In this document: positions 7,566 to 17,942 of the stretch, piece by piece | Position numbering within the stretch: the first letter of the stretch is position 1 | Layout: each line of letters begins with the position of its first letter | NCBI GenBank assembly: GCA_017307785.1 | Contig: JAFKGI010000002.1 | Coordinates: 124,001 to 188,000, forward strand | Reading direction: 5' to 3' | Source of the DNA: Vulcanimicrobiota bacterium | Lineage (GTDB): Bacteria > Vulcanimicrobiota > Xenobia > Xenobiales > JADMJV01 | DNA: 64,000 bases | Notes under the pieces: generated by a model | The model's database searches: none | Told to the model about the DNA's origin: nothing | The model's input: the letters and a program-made list of their open reading frames with translations, nothing else | Position numbers and translations under genes: made by a program

Positions 7566-9809
7566 TTATTGGACCAGAATGCGCACACCGGGGCTGGCCA
7601 GGCTGCGACCGCCACCGTGGGCCACCGCCATAATGTAAAAGCCACCGGGTCGCAAACGCCACCAGGCGTCGAAATTACGCTCCGAACCGCGGAACTTATC
7701 CTCCCCCACCTGCCACTCCACCCACTCGACCCAGTCCGGCACGGTCGCTTTGAGATGCAGCTTTTGATAGTCACCCCGCAGATGCGGGTCCATTCGAAAA
7801 ACCGCTCCGTTGTCGGGGAAAGCCACCGCCACCTCGGAATCGGCCTGACGGCCTTGGGGCGGTTGGGCGATGCCTTGAGCCAGGGCCCAGCTGCGGTAGA
7901 GCGGCGGATAGCGGCAGAAAACTTTGTCCCCGATTCGTTCATGAAAGGTGCAGCGACGGGCCGGCAGGCGACGTTCCAAGAACCACTCCTGCAGCGAATG
8001 AGGACAGTCCGGTCCCGGTAGTTCTCCGGACTCGGCGCAGACGGCCAGTTGTCGGAGTCCGTCCGACCTGGAGAAAGGCGGTGAGCCTCCGTCGCGCTGA
8101 GCCAATCCGCTGATCACGTCGTGAAAAATGGGGGCCGCGCCGGTGATCCCGGAAACTCCATTGCGCATGGAACTGCCGTCAAAGTTACCGACCCAGCAGG
8201 CAACCACGTAGTGAGGGGTGTAGCCGACCGTCCAGTTGTCTCGATAGCCTTTGCTCGTTCCGGTCTTGGCCGCCACTTCGAAAGGGAAGTTGAGCGGGCT
8301 GGAGAGACCGAAGGCCGGGGCGCGAGCTTGCGGGTCCTTGAGAATGTCGGTCAGCAGGGCGGCCACGGCCGGTTCGAAGACGAGCTTGTCTTCGGACTCG
8401 GGCTGACCGTGCCACAGCCTTTCTTCCGCGAAACGACCTCCGCGAGCCAGCGCGCGATAGGCGCGAGCCAACTCGAGCACACTGATTTCGCCCGAACCCA
8501 AGGTCAAGCCCAGACCGTAATGCTGAGCCGACTCGGTCAGGCGGGCGAACCCCAACTCCCGCAGTCGCACCAGCAGTCGCTCCACTCCCACCCGCTCGAG
8601 CACCCGCACCACCGGCACGTTGTAGGAACAGGCCAGAGCTTCGCGCAGCCGCACCGGACCGTGGAAACGCTCGTCGTAGTTGCGTGGAATGAAGTTCTTG
8701 TCCAATTGCTTGGGGTAAAGGTTCAGGTCCGGCAAGATCGAGGCGGCCGTGTAGTCTCGCTCCAAGGCCAGTCCGAAAGTGAAAGGCTTGAGTGAAGAGC
8801 CGCCCTGACGTCCAGCCAGACAGGCATTGAACTGGCCCTCGGCATAGCCCACGGAACCAACCATGGCCAGCACTTCTCCGCTTTGAACGTCCAGCACCAC
8901 CACCGCGCCATTGCTCACACCGCGAGAGTGGAGGCGCTTCAGATGGACTTTGACGATGCCTTCCACATCGTGCTGCAAAGGCAAGTCGAGGGTGGTGCGC
9001 ACCTCTCCGGTGGTATGGGGAGGCAGACGCGTCATCAGGTAGTCGCAGAAATGACCTGCCTCCCAGGTGGAGTCGAGCGGGCGGAGCTTGAGAGGCTCGG
9101 CCAGCGCCCGTTTCTCGTCTTCCCGGGTGGCCATACCCAGATGGACCATCTGGGCCAGTAGCCGCTTTTGGAAAACGACAATCTCGTCCAGGTTCTGGTA
9201 GGGAGCGAAGGTCTCGGGAGCACGCGGCAAAACGGCCAGAAAGCTACTTTCGGCCAGCGATAACTGGCTGGCCGGCTTGTCGAAATAGAGTTGGGAAGCC
9301 GCCTCGATACCGTAGGTCTGCAGTCCGTAGGGGGCCAGGTTCAGGTAGCATTCCAGGATTTCTTGCTTGGATCGACCTCGTTCCAGACGCAAAGCCCAAT
9401 AGGTCTCGGCAAGTTTATGACGCCAACCGCGGTCTCCGGGTGGCATCAGCAAGCGGACCACCTGTTGACTGATGGTCGAGCCGCCCTCCAACACGTGACC
9501 CGCCTTCCAGTTGCTGCGCAGGGCCCGGCCCACCGCCATCGGATCAATGCCCGGATGGGAATAAAACCGATGATCTTCGGCGGCCAGCGTGGCCTGCACC
9601 AGCCAGGGACTGACCTGCCCCAGGGCCTTCCAGCTTTGCTCGGTCGCCTGATCGGAGGCCACTTCGCGCAGTAAGCGTCCCTCCCGATCCAGCAAACGCA
9701 AGTTGTAGGAGCGCCGCAGGTCACGCAAGTCCGACGGCAGCGATGGCACAAAGAAAAGGGCCGCGCCCAACAGCGACAGCCCCAAGATGCCCTTGAACCA
9801 GCGGCGCAC
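7566..9809 (-). CDS. pbpC: Penicillin-binding protein 1C (bifunctional GT51/transpeptidase)
   Basis: The 747-residue protein has an N-terminal TM anchor (about 6-24). A GT51 glycosyltransferase follows with catalytic Glu78 in 'AAEDHRFYSHPGID' and 'GGSTISQQ' at 109-116. The transpeptidase has Ser338-x-x-Lys341 ('GGSSLKPF'), Ser395-Tyr-Asn397 and Lys515-Thr-Gly. The C-terminal biPBP_C-like domain ends at residue 747. It polymerises and cross-links peptidoglycan at the outer face of the inner membrane. The GTG start directly follows the TAG stop of the alpha-2-macroglobulin gene (TAGGTG). The pairing of pbpC with a bacterial alpha-2-macroglobulin is a known conserved arrangement (pbpC-yfhM) thought to couple wall repair to protease defence. 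Confidence 0.95.
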   Translation of the reverse strand: MRRWFKGILGLSLLGAALFFVPSLPSDLRDLRRSYNLRLLDREGRLLREVASDQATEQSWKALGQVSPWLVQATLAAEDHRFYSHPGIDPMAVGRALRSNWKAGHVLEGGSTISQQVVRLLMPPGDRGWRHKLAETYWALRLERGRSKQEILECYLNLAPYGLQTYGIEAASQLYFDKPASQLSLAESSFLAVLPRAPETFAPYQNLDEIVVFQKRLLAQMVHLGMATREDEKRALAEPLKLRPLDSTWEAGHFCDYLMTRLPPHTTGEVRTTLDLPLQHDVEGIVKVHLKRLHSRGVSNGAVVVLDVQSGEVLAMVGSVGYAEGQFNACLAGRQGGSSLKPFTFGLALERDYTAASILPDLNLYPKQLDKNFIPRNYDERFHGPVRLREALACSYNVPVVRVLERVGVERLLVRLRELGFARLTESAQHYGLGLTLGSGEISVLELARAYRALARGGRFAEERLWHGQPESEDKLVFEPAVAALLTDILKDPQARAPAFGLSSPLNFPFEVAAKTGTSKGYRDNWTVGYTPHYVVACWVGNFDGSSMRNGVSGITGAAPIFHDVISGLAQRDGGSPPFSRSDGLRQLAVCAESGELPGPDCPHSLQEWFLERRLPARRCTFHERIGDKVFCRYPPLYRSWALAQGIAQPPQGRQADSEVAVAFPDNGAVFRMDPHLRGDYQKLHLKATVPDWVEWVEWQVGEDKFRGSERNFDAWWRLRPGGFYIMAVAHGGGRSLASPGVRILVQ

Positions 9810-12800
9810 CTACTTGATCTCGACCACCCGCCCGGTGGTGGTGCCGAAGATCTCCGGGTGGTAGATTTCTTCGGCTTTGGTGGCCGGCATCGCGAACTTG
9901 CCCGGCTGGTTGGCGCGCACCATGTATTGGAAGGTGTGCTCGCCGGCCTGGAGCCCGTCCGCGAACAGGGCCACCCGATCCGAGTATTTCTCGAAGTGCA
10001 CGAAGGTGGAGTTGCCCGACTTGCTTTGAGACGCGGCCAGAATGCGCTTCATCTCCTCGCTTTCGGTTTCGAACTGGGTCTGCACCACCTCACAGCCGGC
10101 CGGAAGCGGGTCGCTGACCATTACGAAACGGCGATCCTGGGGAGAGACCACCGTCAGGGTCACCATGTAGGTCTGGCCAGCGGTCAGAGCAGCCGGGAAG
10201 CTATCGCCCTTGACGGTCGAAATCTTCTTGAGCACGGCCAGACCCTCGTCGCGGGCCGGCGGCTCCTTGGCAGCCACGTAAGACAGGCGCATCTCGTAGT
10301 AAAGACGACCGGCCCCCACCTTCTTGAGTCCGACGGCCAGGCGTTCCACGGCCGTGGCAATCGGCTTGGTGGTCTGGTCGACCTTCAATTCTCGTCCCAG
10401 GAACGAGACCTTCTGCACCTGCTCCTTGCCCACGAAAGCGGTGGCTTCAAAGTTGGGCCGATCCTTCTCCTGAGTGGTGAAGTACTGGTAGAGCGTTTCC
10501 ATCACGCGGGCGTTGTCGTGGGTGTCGCCCCAATCGCCGTTCTTGGTGCGCGCTTCCATCAGCCAGGCCACCACTTTGCTGGCCTGCGGATAGCCTTTGG
10601 GCGAATCCATCAGGGCCTTGAGGGCCAGCGCGGTGAGCTTGTTGTTGGACGAGAAAGTCCAGTAGGACTGCTTTTCGTTGGCGTCTTCAAAGTAAACGGT
10701 GTTGGCCTCTACTTTGGCCGCATTGGTCAAGTCTTGCTCGAGCAAGGTCAGGTCGGCCGGACTGGCGCCCAATCTCCGTCCCGCCATCAGGAGATAGACG
10801 TGGCCCTCCAACGGAATGTCGGAGCGCGAACGCAGCAGGTTGTTGAAATAAGACAGTCCGTCGAATTCGCCCAGGCTCAGTGCGTAGAGCGCGAAGCAAC
10901 GTAGCGTGCGGGCCTCGGCCGGGCGCACCCATTTGTTGTAGTCCTGAGGACTGTTGAGGTAGTCCTTGAGGAAGGCGCGAGCAATGTCGATCTGCCCGTT
11001 GTCCACCGTCAGCCCGGCCTTGCGAGCCTGATAGAAGGTCTCGAGGGCGTAACTGGTCAGGTAGGGGTCGGCGGTGCCGCCCTCATAGTAGGTATAGCCT
11101 TTCTCTCCGACCTTGAAGCTGCTCGTATCCTGAACCCAGGTTTGCAGCGGATCTTCTTTGCGAGCCTGGTCCAGAGCACGGGCCAGATCTCTGGCCGCAA
11201 TACCCGCTCGAATCTGGCTGAGGCGTGGCTCCAGGCCATAGAAGACGGTGTTTTCCAGCTCCTTGAGCGGCCCCTCGAGGCCGACCAGCGCGCTGCTCGA
11301 GAGCATCAGGCGCAGCATTCCGGTGCCCGGACTCATCGGGGAGGGAACCACCATTTCCACGGCCGCGGATTCCGCCGTCGACCCACTGGTGCTGACGTGC
11401 TCCAACAGAACCGACTGCTGCAGCTTGAGCGGCAAGGTCAGCCCATCATTGTATTCGCCGCCCTGGGCCTGGAAATTGAACTTGGCATCGCCGAGTTTGT
11501 CGGCCTGGAAGTGGAAGAGAACCTCTTGCTCTTTCCCAGCCGCCAGCTCGACCGTTTTGCTGCTCTCTCCGTCCAACTTGATGCCCTCCGGATTGGCAGT
11601 CACCTTGACCGAGAGCTTGTTGGAAGTGTTGTTGCGCACCACTACACCGGCCTGGAAGTCATCCTTGAGGCGGGCGAAGTCCGGCACCGAAGGCTGCAGC
11701 AGCAGGGGCTTGGCCACTTCAAACTTGCTCTCGGCCGAACCGAAGCGGGAGTTGACGGTCTGGGCCAGGGCCATCACTTTGAAGGTGGTGAGGTTGTCGG
11801 GCAGCTTGAAGCGAGCCTGCGCTTTGCCCTGGGCGTCACTGGTCAAACTGGGATTCCAGTAAGCGGTGTAGCGGAAATCGTCGCGGCCCTCGGCCGCATC
11901 AAAACCGCCGCCGCCGCCGGCATTTTTGCCTTTGGCGCCATAGGAACGCAGACCGATGACGTCCATGCGAGTTTCACAGGTGGTCACGCCCAGCGGGCGC
12001 GGTCCGTAGAAAGAGCTGAACCAATCCGGCAGCGTATAACCGGTCAGCGCCAACACGCCCTGGTCGGGAACGGCCACGGTCAATTCCGACTCCACGGGAG
12101 CGCCGGCAGCATCCGTAACAACGAAGTCGGCCACCACCTCGTCGCCGGGCTGGTATTTTTCCTTATCGGTCTTGATCTTGACGGTCAGCTTCTTTTCTTC
12201 GGGAGCGACCGGCAGATTGATATAACCGAGCTTGAACCCTGGTTTGCTCAGATCCCTACCGTCAGGGCTGAACTCTTGCTTGGGGTTGCGGCCCTGCAGC
12301 AGAATCACCGAAACATAGACATTGGGCAGGTTGCGAGAAGTCAGCGGCACCTGAATAGTGGGCGCGGTCCCGGTCAGTTCCACCACCCGGCGGTCCAGAA
12401 TGTGGTCTCTTTCCAGAGTCACCAGGGCCCGCGTCTTCTCATAAGGAGACTTGATGAGAATGGTAGCGGTGTCGCCAGGCTTGTAGCTCTTCTTGTCCGA
12501 GACCAGCTGAATGGTGTCGTCTTCGGCCCGTTCCCAGGCCACGTAGTCGCTGCCCTCGGCGTAAAAGCCGCTCTCGCTAACAATGGCATTGCCACGGCTG
12601 TCCTGGGCACTGGCGCGCACGATGTAGTAGCCGGCTTTGGGAGGCGTTAATTCTTCGGTCAGGGGCTCGGTCGAGCTGCGCAAGGTCTTTTCTTCAACCT
12701 TTTCGTCTTTGACTTCGCTGACCCAGCGGTAGCCTCCGGACTCGTCCCCCTTCTGCACCGAATTCCATTCGCGCCGCAAAAGCTCGAGCTTGACGTTGAC

Positions 12801-15449
12801 TCCCTGCTGCCGGTCGCCCTCGGGCCGCACCGCCACGACCTCCACCTTGTGAGCCTTACCCGAAGGCCCGAAGGTCGATTCGTTCCGCAAGCCCAACTGA
12901 AACTCACCGCGGTACAGGGGGATCACTTTGCGGCCGGAGAGACTCTGACGGTTCGGCGACGTGGCCGTTCCCTCCACCACCAGGTTGGCGCTGCCGCGGA
13001 AAGGGATTTTCTCCAGAGCGATTTCCTGATCGAGCAGGCCTTTGGCGTCCAGGTCTCCTTTGCCGGAGGTCAACTCCTTGGACTCGTCCTGATGCTCCTC
13101 GTCCCAACTGAGGCCGAAGTCGAAGCCTTCAAAGCCGTCGGGGCGCAATTCGGAAGGCTCCAGACGGGCCGACCAGGTGACCGGGCGGTCATTCATGGGC
13201 GAGCCGAAAAGGTACCAGCCCTTCACTTCCACCTGAGCTTTGTCGCCCATCACGTAGTAAGGCTTGGCGCTGTTGACGGTCACCTCGAACTGGGCCGGCT
13301 TGAAGGCCTCGACCTGGAAGGTGACGGTGCTGAGCGCGTCCGACCACTTCAGGCTCTTTTCCAGCGCTTCAGGAAGCCGATACTCGACACGATAGAGGCC
13401 GGTCACCGAATCGCTCTTCAGGCTCAAGCTCTGGTCGAAACCCCCGAAACGGTTGACGGGAAGCTGCCCTTTGGTCACTTCCCGGTCGCGGCTGTCGAAG
13501 ACCTTGTAAAAGACCTTATCCACTCCGGCCGGCATTTTCCAGGCGCCTTCCGCCATCTCGCGCAGCGACCCCTTGAGCTGGACCGCTTCGCCGGGCTTGT
13601 AGACGCCGCGCTCCGCGAAAGCAAAGGCCTGGAAGTTGCGGGCGTGCTGGTTGCTGCTGTAGTCGAGGTTGAAAGCCCAGGGACCGACGCTGTTGTAGCC
13701 GGCGCTGTGCACATACGATTGGGAGTCGCCGCTTTTGACGAAAACCCACAGATCGGGCGGATTCCACTCGTCGGTCTTGGTCAGACCCAAGGTGCCCCAA
13801 CCCGGGGCCTGGCAGAACCCCTCGCCATCCGCGCTGCCCGACCACAGCTTCTTGCCTTCCGTACTGTACAGCTCGATCTGGGCATTGCCCACCGGCTTCG
13901 CGTCCTTCAAGCTGGTGGTGTAGATCAAGCAATTCTCGGGCGAGAACTTGGCGGTCACGCCCACATCGGTGACGGCCACCAGACTGCGCACGCTCTGACC
14001 GTCGGCGTCCGTCTGCACGTAATAGAAACCACCGCCGGGCAAAGCAACGTCGCGCTGCTGCTCTTCGTTGCGACGCGATACCCCACCTAAGTTCAAGGTC
14101 TTGGTGAAGCCGCCCGGGGGCGTGTAGGGCTCCGAACTGTAGAGAGCCTTGCCCGAGGTCGTCAGGCTGATGACCTGGTCGGGAGTGAGTTTGCTCAATT
14201 TGGCGGTGACCTTGGACATGTTGCGCACGCCATAGGGCAGCTTGCGCGGTCCGTTCAGCTCCAGGACGCCGCTGCCCTCAGGACCTTGCAGCATCTCTCG
14301 ATAGTCCGAAGTGGTCAACTTGAACTCTTTAGAGCCGTTGATCTTGGCGCCGTAGCGATCCACCAGGGCGTCTGCGAACTTCAGAGTGTAAGTGGTATTG
14401 GGCTTGAGCGAGCCTCCCAGGTAGCAGTCGGAGCTGGCATAATCATCCCCGGTCTCGAACTCCGGGAGTTCCACTGGTGGCTCGATGGTCAGATTCTTGC
14501 GCAGCAGTGCCGGCGACACGGGCGTGGTGAACTGAACGTTGATGCCGCCCTCGGGGTCGACCTGGTTCTCGTTCGCCACCAGCGCGAACGGTTTGCGCGT
14601 GGTGAAATCGAAGGAACGCTCGCTGGCGGTGCCTTCGGGGCCTCCCAGGCCCTTGAGCCCGCTGAGTAATAACACCGAGGTCGGTTCGCCAGCCGCCAGA
14701 GGCTTCTCCGGGGTGACCACCACCGCGTTCTCCAGCGGTCCCTCCACCAGACCGTTGGGCCTGGGCAGAGTGTAGGCATCCTGGGCGTCGGCCGCCTTGG
14801 ACTCCGCTTTGCGGTCCTCCTCGGTGTAAGCGCGCACGCTCACGCCCATGGTGTCGCCGCCCTGGCGTAGCTTGATCGAAGAGCGGATGTCTTCCGCCTT
14901 CACGGGCTGATTGAAGTGCAGATAGATGGGCTCATCCACTCCCTGCATCTCGGAGTTTTCCAGCGGCAGGCTGTGGTCCAGGGCGACCGTGGGGGTGACG
15001 AAACTGAAGCTAAAATCTTTGGACAATTGCTGGTCGGCCCAAGATTTCAAGCCTTTTTTTACGTTAACCTGGAAGCGAGTGCCGTAAGGAAGCTGCACTT
15101 TCGGCTCAAAAACCAGTGTAGCCGTGCCTTTCCAACGAAAACGGCCCTCGATCTTGGGCGTAATCTCGACATAATCAACATTTACGTCGGTGGAGACGGG
15201 CTTGAGCGGCACCATAGGTTGATTGAAGGCCATCACGATCGACTGACCCTGGTCCAGGGCGGCCATGTCTCCCTGAGGAGAAGCCAGCACCACTTCGACC
15301 GGTCGTTTTTCCCCCAGAGGCAGAACGTCGAGCAGCTCCTTGGGCAGCTCTTGCTCCAGGTTCCCTCCTCCTCCGGAACGGGTGCATCCCGTAATTCCCA
15401 GAGCTACCAATCCGCAACAGAGTACGGCCAACCGGCGGGGTCGATTCAC
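9810..15449 (-). CDS. Bacterial alpha-2-macroglobulin family lipoprotein (YfhM/MagD-like), thioester absent
   Basis: The protein is about 1879 residues long. It has a lipoprotein signal with lipobox ITGC within the first 22 residues, repeated macroglobulin (MG) beta domains, the A2M core 'GLRSYG...AYWNPSLTSDAQGKA' and 'FKLPDNLTTFKVMALAQT', and a helical TED-like region. The thioester motif CxEQ is missing: the corresponding site near residue 1400 reads 'FYGLEPRLSQIRAG'. It therefore cannot trap proteases covalently and belongs with the thioester-less paralogues. I chose the GTG at 15449 because AGGAG lies six bases before it; the ATG at 15473 lacks a site and would lengthen the N-terminus by eight basic residues. 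It is coupled to pbpC. Confidence 0.9.
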   Translation of the reverse strand: MNRPRRLAVLCCGLVALGITGCTRSGGGGNLEQELPKELLDVLPLGEKRPVEVVLASPQGDMAALDQGQSIVMAFNQPMVPLKPVSTDVNVDYVEITPKIEGRFRWKGTATLVFEPKVQLPYGTRFQVNVKKGLKSWADQQLSKDFSFSFVTPTVALDHSLPLENSEMQGVDEPIYLHFNQPVKAEDIRSSIKLRQGGDTMGVSVRAYTEEDRKAESKAADAQDAYTLPRPNGLVEGPLENAVVVTPEKPLAAGEPTSVLLLSGLKGLGGPEGTASERSFDFTTRKPFALVANENQVDPEGGINVQFTTPVSPALLRKNLTIEPPVELPEFETGDDYASSDCYLGGSLKPNTTYTLKFADALVDRYGAKINGSKEFKLTTSDYREMLQGPEGSGVLELNGPRKLPYGVRNMSKVTAKLSKLTPDQVISLTTSGKALYSSEPYTPPGGFTKTLNLGGVSRRNEEQQRDVALPGGGFYYVQTDADGQSVRSLVAVTDVGVTAKFSPENCLIYTTSLKDAKPVGNAQIELYSTEGKKLWSGSADGEGFCQAPGWGTLGLTKTDEWNPPDLWVFVKSGDSQSYVHSAGYNSVGPWAFNLDYSSNQHARNFQAFAFAERGVYKPGEAVQLKGSLREMAEGAWKMPAGVDKVFYKVFDSRDREVTKGQLPVNRFGGFDQSLSLKSDSVTGLYRVEYRLPEALEKSLKWSDALSTVTFQVEAFKPAQFEVTVNSAKPYYVMGDKAQVEVKGWYLFGSPMNDRPVTWSARLEPSELRPDGFEGFDFGLSWDEEHQDESKELTSGKGDLDAKGLLDQEIALEKIPFRGSANLVVEGTATSPNRQSLSGRKVIPLYRGEFQLGLRNESTFGPSGKAHKVEVVAVRPEGDRQQGVNVKLELLRREWNSVQKGDESGGYRWVSEVKDEKVEEKTLRSSTEPLTEELTPPKAGYYIVRASAQDSRGNAIVSESGFYAEGSDYVAWERAEDDTIQLVSDKKSYKPGDTATILIKSPYEKTRALVTLERDHILDRRVVELTGTAPTIQVPLTSRNLPNVYVSVILLQGRNPKQEFSPDGRDLSKPGFKLGYINLPVAPEEKKLTVKIKTDKEKYQPGDEVVADFVVTDAAGAPVESELTVAVPDQGVLALTGYTLPDWFSSFYGPRPLGVTTCETRMDVIGLRSYGAKGKNAGGGGGFDAAEGRDDFRYTAYWNPSLTSDAQGKAQARFKLPDNLTTFKVMALAQTVNSRFGSAESKFEVAKPLLLQPSVPDFARLKDDFQAGVVVRNNTSNKLSVKVTANPEGIKLDGESSKTVELAAGKEQEVLFHFQADKLGDAKFNFQAQGGEYNDGLTLPLKLQQSVLLEHVSTSGSTAESAAVEMVVPSPMSPGTGMLRLMLSSSALVGLEGPLKELENTVFYGLEPRLSQIRAGIAARDLARALDQARKEDPLQTWVQDTSSFKVGEKGYTYYEGGTADPYLTSYALETFYQARKAGLTVDNGQIDIARAFLKDYLNSPQDYNKWVRPAEARTLRCFALYALSLGEFDGLSYFNNLLRSRSDIPLEGHVYLLMAGRRLGASPADLTLLEQDLTNAAKVEANTVYFEDANEKQSYWTFSSNNKLTALALKALMDSPKGYPQASKVVAWLMEARTKNGDWGDTHDNARVMETLYQYFTTQEKDRPNFEATAFVGKEQVQKVSFLGRELKVDQTTKPIATAVERLAVGLKKVGAGRLYYEMRLSYVAAKEPPARDEGLAVLKKISTVKGDSFPAALTAGQTYMVTLTVVSPQDRRFVMVSDPLPAGCEVVQTQFETESEEMKRILAASQSKSGNSTFVHFEKYSDRVALFADGLQAGEHTFQYMVRANQPGKFAMPATKAEEIYHPEIFGTTTGRVVEIK

Positions 15450-15590
15450 GATTCTCCTCTTTCTCCAGTTCATATGAACTGTTCAACTGCGCCCATCTTA
15501 GTAGGCTCGGATCACTCAGAATAGGATCTAAGTCACAGTTCTGTCGTCTTCGAAAAGATTTGCTTTCACCCCCTCGAAAAAAGCTTCTTA

Positions 15591-17930
15591 ATGGCCGAAA
15601 ACCAATTTATGTCCAGACAACACCTGATGAACCGTTTCGAGATTTTGGATGGCCTCCTGCGCGGCACTCCGCTGAAGAAGATTTTGATGCGGGTGTGCGC
15701 GATGGTGGAAGAATCCCATCCCGACTATCGCTGCAGCATCAGCTTCGCCGAACCGCTGCAGCAGAGATTGCGCGGCTGCGTGGCGCCCAGCTTGCCCGCC
15801 GAGTTCGCCCAGGCGCTGGATCCAATGCCGATTTCGTTGGACGGCAGCTGCTGTGGTCGGGCGGCCGCTTCCAAAGAACCCGCCTTTATCGCCAATCTGC
15901 TGCAGCGACCGGAGTTGGCCGACTTTCATCCTCTGCTGAGCCGGATCGGGATGAATTCGTGCTGGTCCTACCCCGTGTTGAACGCCGAGGGTGAGCTGCT
16001 GGGTACTTTCTCGATTCTGCGCGCCCAGGAAGGTCTGCCGGACGAAGACGACCGGCAAAGGATGCTTCAGGGAGTCGAGCTGACTCTGCTGGTGCTGGAA
16101 CGCCAGGAGCGACTGGAAACGATCCTGATGCTGGACCGCTCCTACTTCAGCACGCGCACCTCCATCTGTTTTTGCGATGCCCGCCAGCCCGAGTTGCCGA
16201 TCTATCGCTCCAACCCCGCGCTTTGCGAGTTGCTGGGCGGCAATCCAGACGGACAGCCGTTGCATCAGTTCTTTCCCGAAGAAAGCGCCTTTCAGCCCCT
16301 ACCTCGCGAAGCCGGGCAACGCATCTCGACGCTGGGCCGGCGCCTGGATGGCAGTGAGTTTCACTGCGAAATCAACATCATTCCCGTGGTCGACGACTAC
16401 GGCGAGCTGGCGCGGATCTTCCTCACCCTGCACGACACCAGTGAGCGGTTCCACAACGAACAGGCGCTGGCCGAAAGCGAAGCGCGCTTTCGGCGCATGT
16501 TCGAGGAAGTTCCCCACGTCGCCGTTCGCGGCTGCGCCCCCGACGGCAAAGTTCGCTTCTGGAACAAGGCTTCGGAAAAGCTCTTCGGCTACACGGCCGA
16601 AGAAGCCATGGGCCAGGCGCTCCCACGCCACGGAGATTCCCACTATACCTCTTCCAATGAATATGAACTCTACCGCAAAGACGGCAGTCTGGTGCCGGTC
16701 TTTGGAACCAGCGTGCCCATCCATACCCCAGGTGTCGGCATGGAGGTCTACACGCTAGAGATCGACCTGACCCAGCTCAAGGAGACGGAACGAGAGCGCA
16801 TCCAGTTGCTCCAGCTGTTGCTGCAGGCTCAAAAGATGGAGGCACTGGGTCAGTTGACCGGGGGTATCGCCCACGACTTCAATAACATCCTGGCGACCAT
16901 CCTGGGCAACCTGGAACTCGCCCGACATGATCCCGATCCCAGTCTGCTGGAGGAAATTCAGGTGGCGGCCGAACGTGCCCGCGATTTGACGCAGCGCATG
17001 CTTTCCTACAGCCATCCCCATCCGGCCAGCCGCATGGCCACGCCTCTGGCCGAGCCGATCCGCGAAGTCTGCCGGATCCTTTCGGCCGTCATTCCCTCCA
17101 GCATTCAGTTGCGGCTCAATCTCAGCGAACAGGCCCCCCCCGCTCAGCTCGACCCGGTGGAACTCCACCAGATCCTGGCCAATCTCATTATCAACTCGCG
17201 CGACGAACTGCCCGAACAGGGACTGATCGAGGTGGGCCTGCGCTACGCCGAGCTGGAGACCCTGGTCTGTAGCTCCTGCCTGCGACCGGTCGAAGGTCCG
17301 CTGGTGGAAGTCTGGGTGCGCGACAGCGGCGCGGGCATTCCGCCCGAGATTCGCTCGCGTATCTTCGACCCGTTCTTCACTACCAAGGGCATCGGCAAAG
17401 GCAGCGGCCTGGGCCTGGCCGTTCTTCACCGACTGGTCCACGAACGCGGCGGCCACGTGGTCCTGGCGCCCGGTCCGGGCGCCCATTTCCGCGTGCTCTT
17501 GCAGCCCGCTCCCAACTCGCCCGCTCCCCCGCCGGTGGCTCCCGGCGGCGCCGAGCAGCCCGCCAAAATCATGGTCATCGACGACGAGCCGATGCTGGCC
17601 CGCATGCTGGGCAAGTTGTTGACCAGTCGCGGCTATCAGACGGAGGTTTTCACCGACAGCAAGCTGGCATGGGACGCCTTTGCAGCCGACCCCTCGGCTT
17701 ATGCGGCCGTGATCACCGACCAGACCATGCCCAACAAGACCGGGGACGTGATCGCTCGCGACGCCCTGGCCTTGCGGCCCGATCTGCCTATCCTGCTGTG
17801 TACCGGCTTCAGCGAACGGATTGACGCGGACACGGCCCGCGCCATCGGCATCCGCTTCTTCTTCCAGAAGCCGGTGAAGCCGGCCACCTTATTCGAGGCC
17901 CTGGCCCAGGTAGTGCCAACGCCCAAGTAG
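15591..17930 (+). CDS. Cytoplasmic hybrid histidine kinase (GAF-PAS-PAS-HisKA-HATPase-REC)
   Basis: This 779-residue protein has no TM segments. A GAF domain (about 15-170) is followed by two PAS domains (about 180-285 and 295-395), HisKA with phospho-acceptor His428 in 'GGIAHDFNN', and HATPase_c with the N box '[10 protein letters not shown]', 'DSGAGIP' and 'GSGLGLA'. The C-terminal receiver (about 659-779) has acceptor Asp710 and a lysine in 'FQKPVKP'. A cysteine pair and a further 'CSSC' at 560-563 could bind a metal or sense redox state. The chain probably ends in phosphorelay to an unlinked partner. The start is uncertain because no clear ribosome-binding site precedes 15591. Confidence 0.92.
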   Translation: MAENQFMSRQHLMNRFEILDGLLRGTPLKKILMRVCAMVEESHPDYRCSISFAEPLQQRLRGCVAPSLPAEFAQALDPMPISLDGSCCGRAAASKEPAFIANLLQRPELADFHPLLSRIGMNSCWSYPVLNAEGELLGTFSILRAQEGLPDEDDRQRMLQGVELTLLVLERQERLETILMLDRSYFSTRTSICFCDARQPELPIYRSNPALCELLGGNPDGQPLHQFFPEESAFQPLPREAGQRISTLGRRLDGSEFHCEINIIPVVDDYGELARIFLTLHDTSERFHNEQALAESEARFRRMFEEVPHVAVRGCAPDGKVRFWNKASEKLFGYTAEEAMGQALPRHGDSHYTSSNEYELYRKDGSLVPVFGTSVPIHTPGVGMEVYTLEIDLTQLKETERERIQLLQLLLQAQKMEALGQLTGGIAHDFNNILATILGNLELARHDPDPSLLEEIQVAAERARDLTQRMLSYSHPHPASRMATPLAEPIREVCRILSAVIPSSIQLRLNLSEQAPPAQLDPVELHQILANLIINSRDELPEQGLIEVGLRYAELETLVCSSCLRPVEGPLVEVWVRDSGAGIPPEIRSRIFDPFFTTKGIGKGSGLGLAVLHRLVHERGGHVVLAPGPGAHFRVLLQPAPNSPAPPPVAPGGAEQPAKIMVIDDEPMLARMLGKLLTSRGYQTEVFTDSKLAWDAFAADPSAYAAVITDQTMPNKTGDVIARDALALRPDLPILLCTGFSERIDADTARAIGIRFFFQKPVKPATLFEALAQVVPTPK

Positions 17931-17942
17931 AATGTCGTCTCT

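Noticed and set aside
9858-12650. Plus-strand open frames opposite the alpha-2-macroglobulin gene
   Set aside because: Antisense shadows of GC-rich codons; the minus-strand frame has a lipobox, A2M blocks and operon linkage.
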